A DNA stretch of 64,000 nucleotides from NCBI GenBank assembly GCA_035582835.1, contig JAYKAV010002775.1, positions 127,872-191,871 on the forward strand, given 5' to 3'. The translations under genes and the position numbers were made by a program. The DNA comes from Phoebastria nigripes. Lineage: Eukaryota; Chordata; Aves; Procellariiformes; Diomedeidae. The notes under the pieces are model-generated. The model saw only the letters and a list, made by a program, of their open reading frames with translations, ran no database searches and was not told the origin of the DNA. Shown here one piece after another: positions 37,671 to 49,154 of the stretch (its first letter is position 1; every line of letters begins with the position of its first letter).

Positions 37671-39106
37671 GAGTCTGTAGGTCTCAGCCACCACAGCATG
37701 TGGCTGTGCCCCCGTGCCGGGGCGAGCTGCAGCCCCAGGGGCAGGCAGCGGGGATGCGGCTCCCAGGAGCCCTGTTTCCAGCAGAGCGAGGAGCTGAGCC
37801 AACATTTGAACCGTAGCAGGGGGCCTGGGTGCGTGGGAGCTGCGGAGTCCCACCATCCCAGGAGTGGGGCACAGCGGTGCGGAGGAGCCAGTCTCAGGGG
37901 GGAGAGCCCCAGTGGGTCTCAGCGGGGTGAGGAGGAGGCGGTGTGGGATGTTGCCCTGGTGCGAGGCCATGCTGAAACTCAGAGCGTTCCTCCCGCACAC
38001 GCTTGAGNCATCATGGGGGAAGATAAACTAGTTCTTCTTCCTGGCTCCTGGGGGGTCCCAGGCGTTTTGCTGGGGTGTGGTACATGGCAGCAGCCCTCCG
38101 AGGATCTGGGGCAATGCCATCCTGGCCCACGTGGACCCTTCTCCCATCGGGACGGCGCTCAGACACAGCCACTGGCCCTGCACAGGCTGGGGTTGCCACA
38201 GCAGCTTCTCCAGCAGCCTGCCCCGCTCTCTTCCAAGAAGTGGGTGTCAGGGCCCAAGCGAGGGGACGAGACCAAGCTTACATCCCTTCTCACTCCTCCC
38301 AGCATGGCAGCCAGGCCGAGCATCCCCACACTGAGCATCCACCTTCTGCTCCGGTTGGGTCCAAGCTGGGGCCCTGCGACCCCATAGAGATTTTTTTTTC
38401 CCCTCCTTGTACCTTCAGTGATCTTTGAGACCAGGCGTCGTATGACTCAGCTTCTGCATTTGATACCCCCGAGAAGAGTTTGCACACATGCATCTGTGGC
38501 ACAAGAGTGGTGCTCGTTCCTGGCAGGCCGAGCTGGGATAGGATTTCTTCCTGAAAGAGGGGCAGTGAGTCCCCACTGCTCATCCGCTTTTAATATGCGG
38601 AAGTCTGATTTAGCCAGGATGGTGCCAGAAGGTCGGGGGTGTCTTCCAGAGCACTGTTGACCTGCTCCAGCATCTGGGCTTATGCGGTCCTGGAAGGACT
38701 GGAGGAAGTGCTGTTGCAATGCAGAGCAGGTGCTCGGCTGGTCCCTCTGTGCTTTGGAAATCTGTCTGTCCTCCTGTCCCTACCTGCAAAGGTCCAGCTG
38801 ATTGTGTGTGCCAGAAGCATCGGGCACATTTCGGGTGCTGGGGCTGAACTGCTAGTTCTGGCAGTCAGCACGGGGCATGGTCAGCAGAAGTTGACACCGA
38901 CGTAGATCCTGTGAAGGGCAGTTTGGGTGCTGACCTTTAGGTCCTGTCCGTTTCTGCTGCCCGGTCCCTGCGAGCAGCTCGGGTCTGGAGGCAGCTCCCG
39001 ACTCAAGCAAGGAGCACCCAGCCAGCCCCGGGGCTGAGCAGCCTGGACAGTGGTGCTGAGCTCCCTCTCTGGGGTGCTGGGCGAGCACAAGGTCACAGAC
39101 CCTGCA

Positions 39107-39259
39107 GAGGTTTGCAGAGGGCAGTGGTTTGCAGGGCACAGGGGTCTCCAGGGCACAGGGGTCTGCAGGGCGCAGGGGTCTCCAGGGTGCAGGGGTCTCC
39201 AGGGTGCAGGGGTCTGCAGGGGGCAGGGGTCTGCAGGGGGCAGGGGTTTGCAGGGTGGC
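39107..39259. repeat. 17-base minisatellite, nine copies
   Basis: Units of the type GGGGTCTGCAGGGCACA repeat with period 17 from 39107 to 39259. The first two copies are the most diverged, and variants of TCTCC/TCTGC/TTTGC alternate. Period 17 is not a multiple of three, which fits non-coding sequence. Confidence 0.9.
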
Positions 39260-39494
39260 TGCAAGCCCCAACCGAGCCAGGCCCCAGGGCTGCGTGCTTG
39301 GCTCTTGGCACTGGAGGACTGGCTCCGTCTGCCTCCTGCCCGGCAGTGGCAGGGTTTTCAGGTGGTCACGGCTGTGGTCACACCCGGTGCTGCCTGTTGC
39401 TGCCGTGGGTACCTGGCGCCGGGGCAGCCATGCAGGGCTTCCCCATGAGCTTCGGTCATGGCTTGGGGCAGCCCGTCCTGCTCAGTCCTGTCTC

Positions 39495-39720
39495 CATCAG
39501 GTTCCAGTTAAAACCAAATGCGTTCTCCAGCCTAAGCTGCGCTGCNGTTTAAGCCCTTCCAAAAATGAAACAAATACCCACGGACTGCAATTCGAATTGC
39601 AGCTCAATTAGGGCTCGTTCCCAATGCGATCATAAAACCTCCAGTACGAAAACAAACAACCCAACCAAACCACATCCAAGCCTGACAGCATCCTCTGGAA
39701 TGCCTTTAAAATAACAAGGG
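39495..39720. promoter_or_regulatory. AT-richer island with an 18-base perfect palindrome
   Basis: The palindrome CTGCAATTCGAATTGCAG lies at 39585-39602, in a non-coding AT-richer stretch next to a minisatellite. No known site is assigned with confidence; the arms contain ATTGC words of the kind bound by C/EBP-type factors. Confidence 0.3.
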
Positions 39721-39822
39721 GGGCAGAGGAAGATGAAAGCGGCATGGCCGGTGGGAAGAGGGCTCTTCGGCCCCGAGGGGCAGCCCGGAGGTGGGCTGAG
39801 CAGGTGTGGGGCAGGGCGCTTT

Positions 39823-39914
39823 GGGATGGGGACCGGTGCGGAAGTGATGGGTATGATGGAGATGGGGTGGGATGGGGACTGGTGTGCAAGTGATGGGTAT
39901 GATGGAGACGGGGC
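39823..39914. repeat. 46-base tandem duplication
   Basis: Two copies, 39823-39868 and 39869-39914, beginning GGGATGGGGAC and sharing AAGTGATGGGTATGATGGAG, differ at a few positions. A moderately old duplication in GC-rich sequence. Confidence 0.85.
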
Positions 39915-40149
39915 AGCTTGAGGTCCGTGGAGTAAAGGGTCAGGCTGTGTTCCCAGCAGGATTTAGTGGGGCGAGGAAGAGGAGGATGCATAGGTGTTTT
40001 GGAGCACGGTGTTTGTGCTCCGAGCTGCTTTGATGGCGGGTATTTGAGCAGGACGGGGGGGCGCGGGGCTGGAGCAGGACCGCGGCGGCTGGAATGCATG
40101 TCCCGCGTAACCCTGGCTTGCACCGAGTCCAGCCAGTCTGGTGCCGCGG

Positions 40150-40340
40150 TTCGGGTTTCACGGCGGACTTTAAACCCGGCCATATTTAGCGTGCGCTTCA
40201 CTGGCCTGTCAGGGAGGGGAAGCCACAGCACAACTAATAAAAAAAGCCAAACAAAAACAATGTAATTAAAGAGACTCAGCACTGTGTGTTCCCATAGCAA
40301 GAACATTTACCCAAGACTTCCTTGCTCAGATACTTAATGT
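40150..40340. promoter_or_regulatory. Candidate intronic element
   Basis: AT-richer sequence with TTTAAACCCGGCCATATTTA, then ACTAATAAAAAAAGCC and CAATGTAATTAAAGAGACTC. Motif-dense and non-coding; regulatory role is inferred only from composition. Confidence 0.2.
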
Positions 40341-41280
40341 CAAGCAGCAATTAAAGGCTGGCATTGTGGGGAGCGCAGCAAGGAGGGGTTACCCTGGCTG
40401 GGAGGTGGGATCCCAGAGCTGAGCACAGCTCCCGAGGGCAGATCTGCCGTCCCCAGTGCCCATGCTGGTGGGGAGGCATNGGGGGCTTTTGGCACTGGGA
40501 GGTGCCCCAGGGACAAGCGATGCTGGTGACAGGGGGACACTGCACCCTGAGCAGTGGCTGCTGAACCCCTCCAGGCAGGGACACCCTTGGTCTGTAATGC
40601 ACATACCTGCTAAGCTCAATCCCTACAGAAATTTGGTAGCGCAAAAGCAGAAAAGCAGATTTTCTAGGTGCAAGCCTCCGGGCAGGGTGGGCCAGGAGCT
40701 CTGCTGGGGTAAATCCTGGTGAAAACAGTGAAGCCAGCAGAGGCGGGCTGGGGTGCAGAGCCGAGGGCCTGACGTGGACGTTGCTTCTCCCCTCCAACAT
40801 CTCCTTCCTGATCCGGGTCCACGGATGGAGCCCACGCGAGCCTCTGGGGTTTGATGTTTCCCCTCCCTCAAGGGATGAGTCGGGGTGCCAGCCACTGCCT
40901 CCTTCAGAGCAGCTCAGGGTTGGTGCTCACGGGCCGATGGTACTGTCAGCATCGTCTGCCTTGGCTTAAGAGCCAGCCATTGCGCACCGTCCCTTAGCAC
41001 GGTCCCCGAGGAGAAGTGTCCCAGTGTCCTGGCAAAGCTTCATGTGAGGTATGTGTGCAGGCAGGGCAGGAACTGCCCACGAGGGACGCGTGCATGTGGG
41101 CACGGCCAGGACGGTGCCGCTTTGTGACTACGGCGTGCGCGCGACAGCAGTCCTGACCGTGATGGCAGACTGTCACAGGGGACCAAGGAGCTGAAAGACT
41201 GGTTTTGGTCATATTTTAATGGGGGTTGAGCCACAGGCTCCTTCTGGGCTCACTTAAAAACATTGATCGCGATGCTTAAT

Positions 41281-41302
41281 TAAAAAAAAAAAAAAGAAAA
41301 TA
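41281..41302. repeat. A-rich tract
   Basis: TTAATTAAAAAAAAAAAAAAG simple repeat at the edge of an AT-richer stretch. No retroposon body is recognised next to it. Confidence 0.7.
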
Positions 41303-44019
41303 AAGAAGCAGCAGCATTATCGTGTTGCAGCAGAATTTGCTCAAGCGTTTCTGCTCCCTTCCTCCCCCAAATGTACTGCTGGGCCTGCAGAAACGGGGTG
41401 TTTTATGGGAGGCCTCCGCAGACTGTCAGCAAGTGATCTACTCGGTTGGCTCCAAACCTCTCTTGGAGTCCTGAAGTCTCCGTCTCTCCCAGATTCAGAG
41501 CCTGTGATTTAGGAGGGAGGTACGGCAGGGGCAAGCCATGCGGGCAGGCTCTTCCCTGTTGTGCTGCACCGGGGGACATGGCTGTGCCTCGGGAGGACAC
41601 TGCCGACTCGCCAACCAGCCCTGCAATGTGGGACATCACACNTCCAGCCCACGTGCTTCCCTGCTGCCACAGCCCCTCCGGCAGCCGAGTGAGGGCTGGT
41701 CCCAGGGGGTCCTCACTGCATGCTGCAGCTTCTGCACTCCCAGTGCGAGCATTCCCCAAGGGATGCAAAAGCCTCCTGATTCGGGGAACAGCCTGGACGG
41801 TGAAGCATGACACTGACCCCCTCTTGGGTTCCCATGGGGGAATCCTCCACTTCTTCCCCTGCAGAGGTGCAGGGCGCTGGACACTGGCGGGATGTTGCAG
41901 ATCTCACCCAGGATGTGTTCTCCTCCTCCAGCTTATTCGGGTACCAAGCTGCTGGGAGTCGGCTTTCAAATGCAATGCTGTGCCATGATGCGGTGGGCTC
42001 TGTGGCCACGGGGTCTGCTCTCTGCTGCCTTGGGTCACGAGCTCCTCAAGAAGCACCTACATGCACCGTGGTGTGCCTGGTATGGAGACGGCAGGGACAA
42101 CGTGCAGCCATACCAGCACTGCCAAACCGCTGCCTGATGCTCAGGGACACCCTGCACCGACCCGGGTGCTGTGCAGCAGCTCCTGGCCTTGCACCACGCT
42201 GAGCTCCTCTGAGCATTGGGCTAATAGCGTTGGGCTTCTGGAGCTCAAACAAAAATGTACTGGCAGGAGCAGGATCTATATAAGTTGTTATTGCTAAACA
42301 AAAGAGGCATGCTCGTTTCGGCTCCATTCAAAACAAAACCCAGCGGGTTTGCCAAGTGGGGAAAAAAGAGAAAATCTGTAGGAAACAAACAAACAAAGCC
42401 CTGGATCTGGTTTGGTGCCTTTCCCTGGACCCAGGTTTCAATAAGCAAGTGCATTTTCCAGGCACGCAGATGTTTCCGCGGAGCAGGAGTGTTTTGCTCC
42501 ATCTTTGTGTGGCCAGGTCACCGCACAATATTTAAATACCTTTGAGGTCTGCACACCTCAGGATGGGTAACTGGTGTGCAGGCTGCTCCTGTGAGTCCTG
42601 CTGCCTTGCAGGGATGCTAAGCACAGCATTTCATCCTAGTTTCGAGTGTGCCGTTTGATGGGTTATGAAATCCCACTCTTTTGGAAGGGCTCCCCAACTC
42701 GTGCTCCGTTTTGGATCCGCTATTTCCCCAGTCCTGAAAAATTGCTTACACTCAGGCAGAAAGAGTGGAAAATGCGAGTGCATCAGCAGCTCCTCTTCAC
42801 GTTGGATGCTGTGCTTCTGCGTGTCCCCATGAGCCGAGAGGAGCTCCTTTGTGTGTTGGGAGCTCAAGTAGATTCTGCTGTGGAGTATTTAGTGTCCGAG
42901 TGTTTGTGGCCACAACGTGTGATTTCCTGCGTGCGCCAAGGGTGAGCGTGGCCCTGGTCACAGGGTCGGGCTGAGTGTGCTCCAACGAGGAAAGACCCCT
43001 CGCGCTCAGATTTCTTTGGAAATGGCCTGTATGTTGATCTTGCCAGCTGATCTCTTGATACAAGCTCCCAGTTTGGGGTGAGGTTGGCTGGGTTGGGTCG
43101 GCTCTCCCTGATAACTGGTTTTTAGGCTTCTCCTGTCCTTTGCCTGTTCCTTCATTGGATAACCCTATGGACCGAATTGGACCGCAGTTCAGGAAAGCTT
43201 CCCTGGCAGCTTGTGCTAACGTACCACTGACATCCACAGCGCCACGAGGCTACGAGCTCTGCAAGGACCCAGTCCTTCTCCTCCTCCATGCCCCAAGCCT
43301 TCTTATCCTTTCAAAGCACTAACACCTTTCATCCTCTGTCCTTTGGGCTCCCTTTTTCTCATGCACGGAGCCCTGTGGCTTCTCTCTCTGCTGCATCGGG
43401 CTGCAGATGGCAGGGAGCAGCTTCCCGAAGTGACAGCCACCCACGCCGACCCCGAGGATGGGAGCATGGCGCTGAGCTCATGTCTGCCGCCGCGGGCTGG
43501 AGTCTGCCCTCTCGCTGCCTGCGCGGGCAGGCACCCATGAGCTAATCCCTTCCATGGCCAGCATGGGGGGCAGCAGGGACCGGGCAGCCTTGGGTTTTGG
43601 CTGGAAGGCCATTGCCACCAGCGGCAGCATCGCTTGCACATGAGCCTTTTCACAGCCCGGGCTCCCACTGGTAGGAGGTGGCGTGGGATGGCCACCGTGG
43701 TCCCCAGCAGCCCCATCTCATGGCCTCCAGGCAGGATGGTCATTGCCTGTCTGTCTGGGTACCTGCAGCCCCTGTCCCCGAGANGGGAGCACGTGGCGGC
43801 AGGGAGGACAAAGTCCCCCTGGAGTTTGCACATCTGTTGCAGCGGGTGCCTGGCGTGGGCCATCCCCGTGGGTGCTCCGGGAAGGACGGCCAGGTCCCGC
43901 TGGGCTCGGGGCGGGCAGGGCTCCTTCCAGCCAGCCCGGGGTCTGGGCTGTGCCGGCGGGACAGAGCAGCCCTGTCTGACATGGACTGGTTCTCTGCTGG
44001 AGGCTCGGAGAGGCTACGC

Positions 44020-44200
44020 CCTTAAACAAAATGCACTTAAAATCATATAATTACAACAATTATTAACACTGTTTACTAGGCCAAGATCTGCAGCGTTGGA
44101 AACATTAAAACCCAGAATATGCAGAAAACCACAACGTTATGAACTACCCAGTGGATTTGCTTGTGTTCGTTGCAGGAGGGCTAAAATGAAGTTGTCTTAT
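44020..44200. promoter_or_regulatory. AT-rich candidate conserved element
   Basis: AAAATCATATAATTACAACA and AATTATTAACACTGTTTACT form a strongly AT-rich island with several homeodomain-type and forkhead-type words (TGTTTAC). No open frame. Candidate only. Confidence 0.3.
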
Positions 44201-44509
44201 GCACATCCATCCTCATGTGCTTTAAAAAAAAAAATCCTCATTACATTGGTTTCATGAGATGGGTCTGGCCAGCCCCAATGCATCCTTTAGCAGAACCTCA
44301 GCCTTTTCCATGGAGTTTGCTGGTACATGGATTTATGGCATTGCAGACCTGATGTCCACACCACCTCCCTGGTGGTTGCAAACACATCCCTCGGCCAGAA
44401 AACTGAACTGCTGGGGCAGGCAAAGCACCCATTCCCTGCTGCGGTGTTTGCAGTAGGTAGGTAAATAATTAGCAACAAGAACTGATTGTGGTTGAGATAA
44501 ATTTAGTTC

Positions 44510-44600
44510 GGCTGCACTGAGACTATAAAGGCAGAGGAGGTGGGACCTCCTCCCACCACCTCCCCGCAGGATGGGGCTTTGCCATCGGGGCGAGCTGGTG
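44510..44600 (+). promoter_or_regulatory. TATA-like site followed by a small hairpin
   Basis: ACTATAAAGGCAGAGG is a good TATA-type word, followed by a GGTGGGA/TCCCACC inverted repeat with a 5-base loop. A GTGG-type RUNX word and a GC-rich run flank it. No transcript is known to me, so this is weak. Confidence 0.15.
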
Positions 44601-46019
44601 TTGGCTGGTCATACCTTGAGGGCACAACATCTGTGGGTGTTGTTTTCAGCTATCAGTTGCTCCACCGCAAAGTTTAGCTCTAGATAAATCAAGGCTATTT
44701 CACTGAGTCCAGATGACTCATAACCACAGGGCAGGAAACTCTTTTATCTTTGGGGCAGCCAGTTTAATATAGATAGATGTTCACTCCTGAGCTCTGAATA
44801 ATTTCCGTCTCTTTACTTCTCATTAAAAGCAAATCAGATGAGGGAAAATAGTGAGAAATTTCTCTGTGTCGCCTCTGTTTCTACCATCTCGGAGAGAACT
44901 TCCTCCAAATTGTGCAGTCTGCCTGTACTGGGTCATTTGCCATATATTTTAATTGGCATAAGAAAGTGTTTTTGCTCCAAAGCACCACTCCTTTTTTAAA
45001 CCTTTATTCTGCAGGCATGGATGGAGCAGGGATCTGTTACAACAGGGTCTAACCCAGCTTCCAGAGAGGTACTTTTGGGGTCTTCCTTCCTTTCCTGATG
45101 TGGGAGAGCATTGTTGCCTCCTTGGATGAAGGAGAACTGCAGAGGAATTGGGCACCTCGTTGACGAGCCTGCTAAAAGAGCTGTCTTCACCTCCGAGCAG
45201 CAGCTGGAGGTGGAGAGAGAAGGACTTGGGCAGCAGGGAGCTCTTACACACAAGAGGCAAGGCAAGGTTTTGCTGGAGAGTCTCTCGAGTCGGTTATTTC
45301 TCTTTCCTAAGTATGTCAGATAGCACTCTGCTTCTTGGGCTTGGTCCATGGGTCAGGACCTGCCGTCCTGGTTGCCGCTTCCTGCCACAGTGCCCTGTCT
45401 GCACAGGCACGGATGGCTTTTCTCTCTTAATTTCTGTCTACCAGTGACAGCAGAACTGCGTGATGCTTTTCTGCTCCTTTGATACCTGGGGTCTTGTATT
45501 TGCCATCTGTAGAGGCTTGTATGTGCCGTGTGTGGAGCCCCTTGGCATGAGGACTCTTCAGCACTGGTCATGCCAGGAGCTGCTCCATGTCCATGATGAA
45601 ATACGATGTGCTCAGGCTGGCATGGCCATAAGCTGAGGACTCTGTGTCCAGAGCCGTGTAGGTCCCAGTAAGCCCAGGGCTGGTTCTCCAGCACTTCCCT
45701 GTGTTGTGCAGGTCTCTCCCCATGTGGTGATGCCTTCCTGGTGGAGTCCTGCTCCCCTTCCTCCCCACCAGAACCAGCAGGACCCTGCTGCACAGATCTC
45801 ACCAAGCTCTGCATGGTTGCTTAGGGGTGTCTTGCCACCTGAAGCTCACGTGGTTGGTGTTCACTGTCTGTCTGTCTGGTCTGTAAAGCCCTACATTAAG
45901 ATAATGCCCATCCCTGGAGGAATCCAGGGCAGGAACTCGACACTGTGGNTTGGGCCACACTCGAGACCTCTAAATCTGTAGGCTGAAGCCAGTGAGATGA
46001 GTGATTGGCAGGAGCCAAC

Positions 46020-46320
46020 CTCCCCATCATTTTCCNCTTTTAAATATCACAGTAATAAAAGGTAAAATCATTAGACTTCTGCAGCCCACTGTGCCTAATC
46101 TGAAATCAGGGTGATGAAGAGCATGTAGCGAGGTTGTTATTAATATCCTGCCTCCTGATGATGGCTTTATAAACATCATCATCACAGGCACAGCTTTGCA
46201 GTAGCATTTTGGCATGACCTCCTAGACAACTGTCATGCTTTTTATCACGCTTACCCCTTGCTTGACATTTAACCAATAAAGTGATACGGGGAAGACCTTG
46301 CTCCTAAATATCTGACCTTA
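46020..46320. promoter_or_regulatory. AT-rich candidate conserved element upstream of exon 2
   Basis: Sequence including CTTTTAAATATCACAGTAAT, GGCTTTATAAACATCATCAT and CATTTAACCAATAAAGTG lies 1.3 kb upstream of exon 2. It could be an enhancer or an alternative promoter for a form starting at the ATG in exon 2. Motif-based only. Confidence 0.25.
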
Positions 46321-47552
46321 TACACAGGGGTATGAGGTCAAAACTGAGAGAAACTGTGTTAAGCGTAGTTGTGCTAAATGCTCTTTAGACCTGATGCTCC
46401 TTGTCTGGGAACTGTGCCACGGGCTACGGCAAGAAGGGGATCAGATGTTTGACGCCAGTGAAAGCCCTCGGTGCTGTAAGGGATGACTCATGGGCAAAAG
46501 CCCCACGCAACAGCGAGGCCACGCTTGCGCTGAAGCCGGGGACTTTGGCCNGTGGGGATGAGGTCTTGGTGGGGACATAAGGGTCACGGCTGCAGGGAGC
46601 AGGGCAGCTCCCCCTCTGGGAAGCCAAGAAAAGATGCCAGCTTTCCTAGTGACTTGTACATATTTATCACGGCTATTTAAAGTAGAAATCAAAATCAGAG
46701 TGGAGAAAAGGTTTTGTAGCTTCATCAGTGTGGATGGAGAAGGTGAGGAGCAGCTGTGGAGCCTGGGTCTGCTGGTGAGCAGGAGACTGGGGGTCACTGG
46801 TCCCCATCGGGACCTGGCGTTGTCTTGGTGCCATTAGAAATGGCCTTTTGTCCATTCCCTGCTCTCACTTTGCTTTCAGAGGGTGTTCTTTGCTGGAATA
46901 AAGACCCTGAGGAAAGTCACATACCAAAGAGGGCTGAGGGATGGCGATAAGCGCAGGAGTCGGGTTCCTGCTAGAAGAATGGATGTGGAGAGGGTGCACG
47001 AGGCTGTCCCAAGCCAACTGTGTGGTGGGTAGCACTCACCCAGCACAGGGCTGGGGGGCTGTCAGTCCCTGTGGCCCCCACTGACGAGGGGGTCTGGGCA
47101 GCCCCGGATGGGGCAGCCAATCTCCGTAGGAGCTGGATGGTGGAGACTGGGAGTAAGGAGACGTTTCCCTGGTGTGATGGATGGGGGCCAGCTGCAGAGC
47201 TGAGCAGCCTGAGGTTGCTTGGGGCATCCCAGCTCAAGGGCAGCATGGGACCAGACTGGCGCTTGGGTCTGGAAAGAAATGTCTCACCCGCAGGGTTCAT
47301 ATGAGCCCCTCGGGACCCCCACAGGGCCAGCAGCATTGATGGGGAGGAGGAACAGACTGGCCTCAGCTGATAACAGATGGATGAGGGCATTGCTGGCACC
47401 GGCATCCGCCTTGCAGCCGCTCACATCGCTGATGCCCGGCACTGCTCTGGCTCTCCTGGGTCATGCCTCGGTCCCAACACTGCAGATGTGCCTCTGCCTT
47501 TCTGGCACGTCCTTCATGCCTCATTTCCCCACACCTCCTTGCCCTTTCCCAG

Positions 47553-47754
47553 GTCATCCTCCCCTAAAATGACGCAGCAGATGCGGGACTTGCAGCTGGC
47601 GCAGGCCAGGAAGCCGCCGGGCCCTTCCTCGCCGAATGCGGCCAAGAGGCTCTACCGAAACCTGTCGGGGAAATTCCGTGTCAACTACACGTCCTTCGAC
47701 GAGGGCAGCCTGGCAGGACGGGGCGAGAAGGAGAAGCTCCGCAAGTCCTACCTG
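47553..47754 (+). CDS. ANKFN1: ANKFN1-family coding exon 2 (conserved KRLYRNLSGKFRVNY block)
   Basis: The exon encodes residues 44-111. It follows TTTCCCAG and ends CTACCTG|GTCAGT in phase 0. It contains MTQQMRDLQLAQARK, a proline/serine stretch and then KRLYRNLSGKFRVNYTSF and EKEKLRKSYL, a block I recognise from the family immediately before the ankyrin repeats. An in-frame ATG at 47569-47571 has A at -3 and could serve as an alternative start for an N-terminally shorter isoform. A second plausible internal start is the ATG of MRDLQ a few codons later. Dense charged residues and high codon GC contrast with the flanking intron. Confidence 0.93.
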
Positions 47755-48058
47755 GTCAGTGCCTGCTGGCTCCATCCAGCACTGCTGTGGCCGGGAAGAC
47801 GGGGATGGAGGGTCAGTGTGTGGGCGATGCTGTCACCTGGCTGGAAGCCCAAGAGTGCGTTAAGTGAAGCTGCCCTGGAGCAAGTTCAGCTGGAGCTGGT
47901 CCGGGTGTTTGCTCAGCATCATCTGGTTGTGTCTGCAAAGAGCCCCTGGGACCAGGGCAGCCTGCCCTGTTTGGGTTTGTGGGGTGCTGGTGAGGGCCTA
48001 GGGTGTTTGGTGGGGTGGAGGAGGGTGCCCCATGCTCAGCGTTTCTCCTTCCACCCAG

Positions 48059-48266
48059 TTCCAGAGCAATGCTGCCCTCTTCGAGGCCGTGGAGCTGCAG
48101 GACCTAGACAGGGTCCAGGAGTTGCTGAAGCAGTACAGCCCCGAGGAGCTGGACCTCAACACCCCCAACAGCGAGGGGCTACTGCCCCTGGACATCGCCA
48201 TCATGACCAACAACGCTCCCATCGCCAGGGCCCTGCTGCAGGCGGGAGCAAAGGAGAGCCCGCACT
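48059..48266 (+). CDS. ANKFN1: ANKFN1-family coding exon 3 (ankyrin repeats)
   Basis: The exon encodes residues 112-181, beginning FQSNAALFEAVELQDLDRVQ. It carries two ankyrin-type helix-turn-helix units: ALFEAVELQDLDRVQELLKQ, then EGLLPLDIAIMTNNAPIARA followed by LLQAGAK. The canonical ankyrin 'TPLHxA' is replaced by LPLDIAI, as is common in divergent repeats. Only two units are visible, so this is a short ankyrin module likely used for protein binding. Acceptor CACCCAG and donor CACT|GTGAGT are both good, and the exon ends in phase 1. Confidence 0.94.
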
Positions 48267-48577
48267 GTGAGTTTGTGTGGGGGAGCCATAACATGCCCAT
48301 CACCTGGGTCTCCAACCTGGTGGAGTGGGGCACCACAGGCAGTGGGGTCCAGGTGGGGAGGTGGTCACTGGGCTCTGGGAAACTGGTGCAGGCTGTAGCA
48401 GGGGCGGGAGTGGAGCCATGCACTCAAGTGGAGCCCAGGAGCAGGACACGGAGGGGAGGATGGGATCTCGGGGTGGGGACTTGGTGCTAGCAGAGCCTGG
48501 GCTTGCCCTAACCACCTTCCCTTCCCTCCTCCTGGCTCCCCTCCCGGGACCCACGGCTGTGCCCACCCACCCTACAG

Positions 48578-48772
48578 TCATGAGCCTGGAGAGCCGCTCG
48601 CTGCACCTCTCCACGCTGGTGCGAGAAGCGGAGCAGCGTGTCAACGAGCTGATGGCACAGGTGGTGAACGAGGCGCCCAACGCTGACTGCTCCGAGAAGG
48701 AGAAGCAGCTCAAGGCCTGGGAGTGGCGATACCGGCTTTACAAGCGCATGAAGGCAGGGTTCGAGCATGCCC
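48578..48772 (+). CDS. ANKFN1: ANKFN1-family coding exon 4 (helical linker)
   Basis: The exon encodes residues 181-246 between the ankyrin module and the fibronectin domain. The sequence is amphipathic and charged (SLHLSTLVREAEQRVNELMA, then SEKEKQLKAWEWRYRLYKRM), which suggests a long helix, possibly a coiled coil, linking the two domains. It ends FEHAR, with the Arg codon split across the intron (C|GA). Acceptor CCTACAG, donor GCCC|GTGAGT. Confidence 0.94.
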
Positions 48773-49040
48773 GTGAGTGCCCACAGGAGGGCTTGGGGGG
48801 CCTGGGGGGCAGCCCCCGCACTGCGGGAAGGAGCAGGGCTGTGCGTGGTCCAGGCACGGGGCTGCACCAGCACCTGTCAGAGGATCCCCGCACCCTGTAG
48901 CTGGGGCTCTCTGTATGGGTGCACAGGGGGTGAGTGCTCCGGGAACGTGTCCCTGGGCGCAGGGGGAGGCCCAAGAGGGACACTGAGGGGTTCAGAGTGA
49001 CCGTCCTTGCTGTAGTGGTCCCTGCGCTCTCTGTCCCCAG

Positions 49041-49154
49041 GAGTGCCAGACGCCCCCACCAACGTCCACCTTTCCGTGGCCAGCAGCTCCTCGGTGCAGG
49101 TGACCTTCTGGGAGCCCCTGAGCGTCAATTCGGCCGTCGTCACAAAGTACAAAG
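49041..49154 (+). CDS. ANKFN1: ANKFN1-family coding exon 5 (fibronectin III, part 1)
   Basis: The exon encodes residues 246-284 and opens the fibronectin type III domain with VPDAPTNVHLSVASSSSVQV, then TFWEPL. This is the usual FN3 entry (P-x-x-P-x-N-V and a conserved Trp in strand B). It ends VVTKYK with a split Val codon (G|TG). The acceptor is TCCCCAG and the donor AAAG|GTAAGG is a strong consensus. Confidence 0.95.

Larger units (their letters stand above)
23118..47552 (+). other. Large first visible intron of the ANKFN1-family gene
   Basis: At 24.4 kb it is longer than the rest of the visible gene. It holds a short CR1 3' end, MIR remnants, two minisatellite-type repeats, an 18-base perfect palindrome and several AT-rich islands (24040-24560, 28120-28220, 29890-30010, 40150-40340, 44020-44200, 44640-44960, 46020-46320). 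No other gene is supported on either strand. Confidence 0.7.

Noticed and set aside
42271..42300. TATATAAG as a promoter
   Set aside because: A single TATA-like word without initiator, CpG context or downstream frame is not enough.
47377..47552. Extension of exon 2 to an upstream ATG at 47377
   Set aside because: The frame is open, but TTTCCCAG at 47545-47552 is a good acceptor, and the split Trp codon with exon 1 fits exactly.
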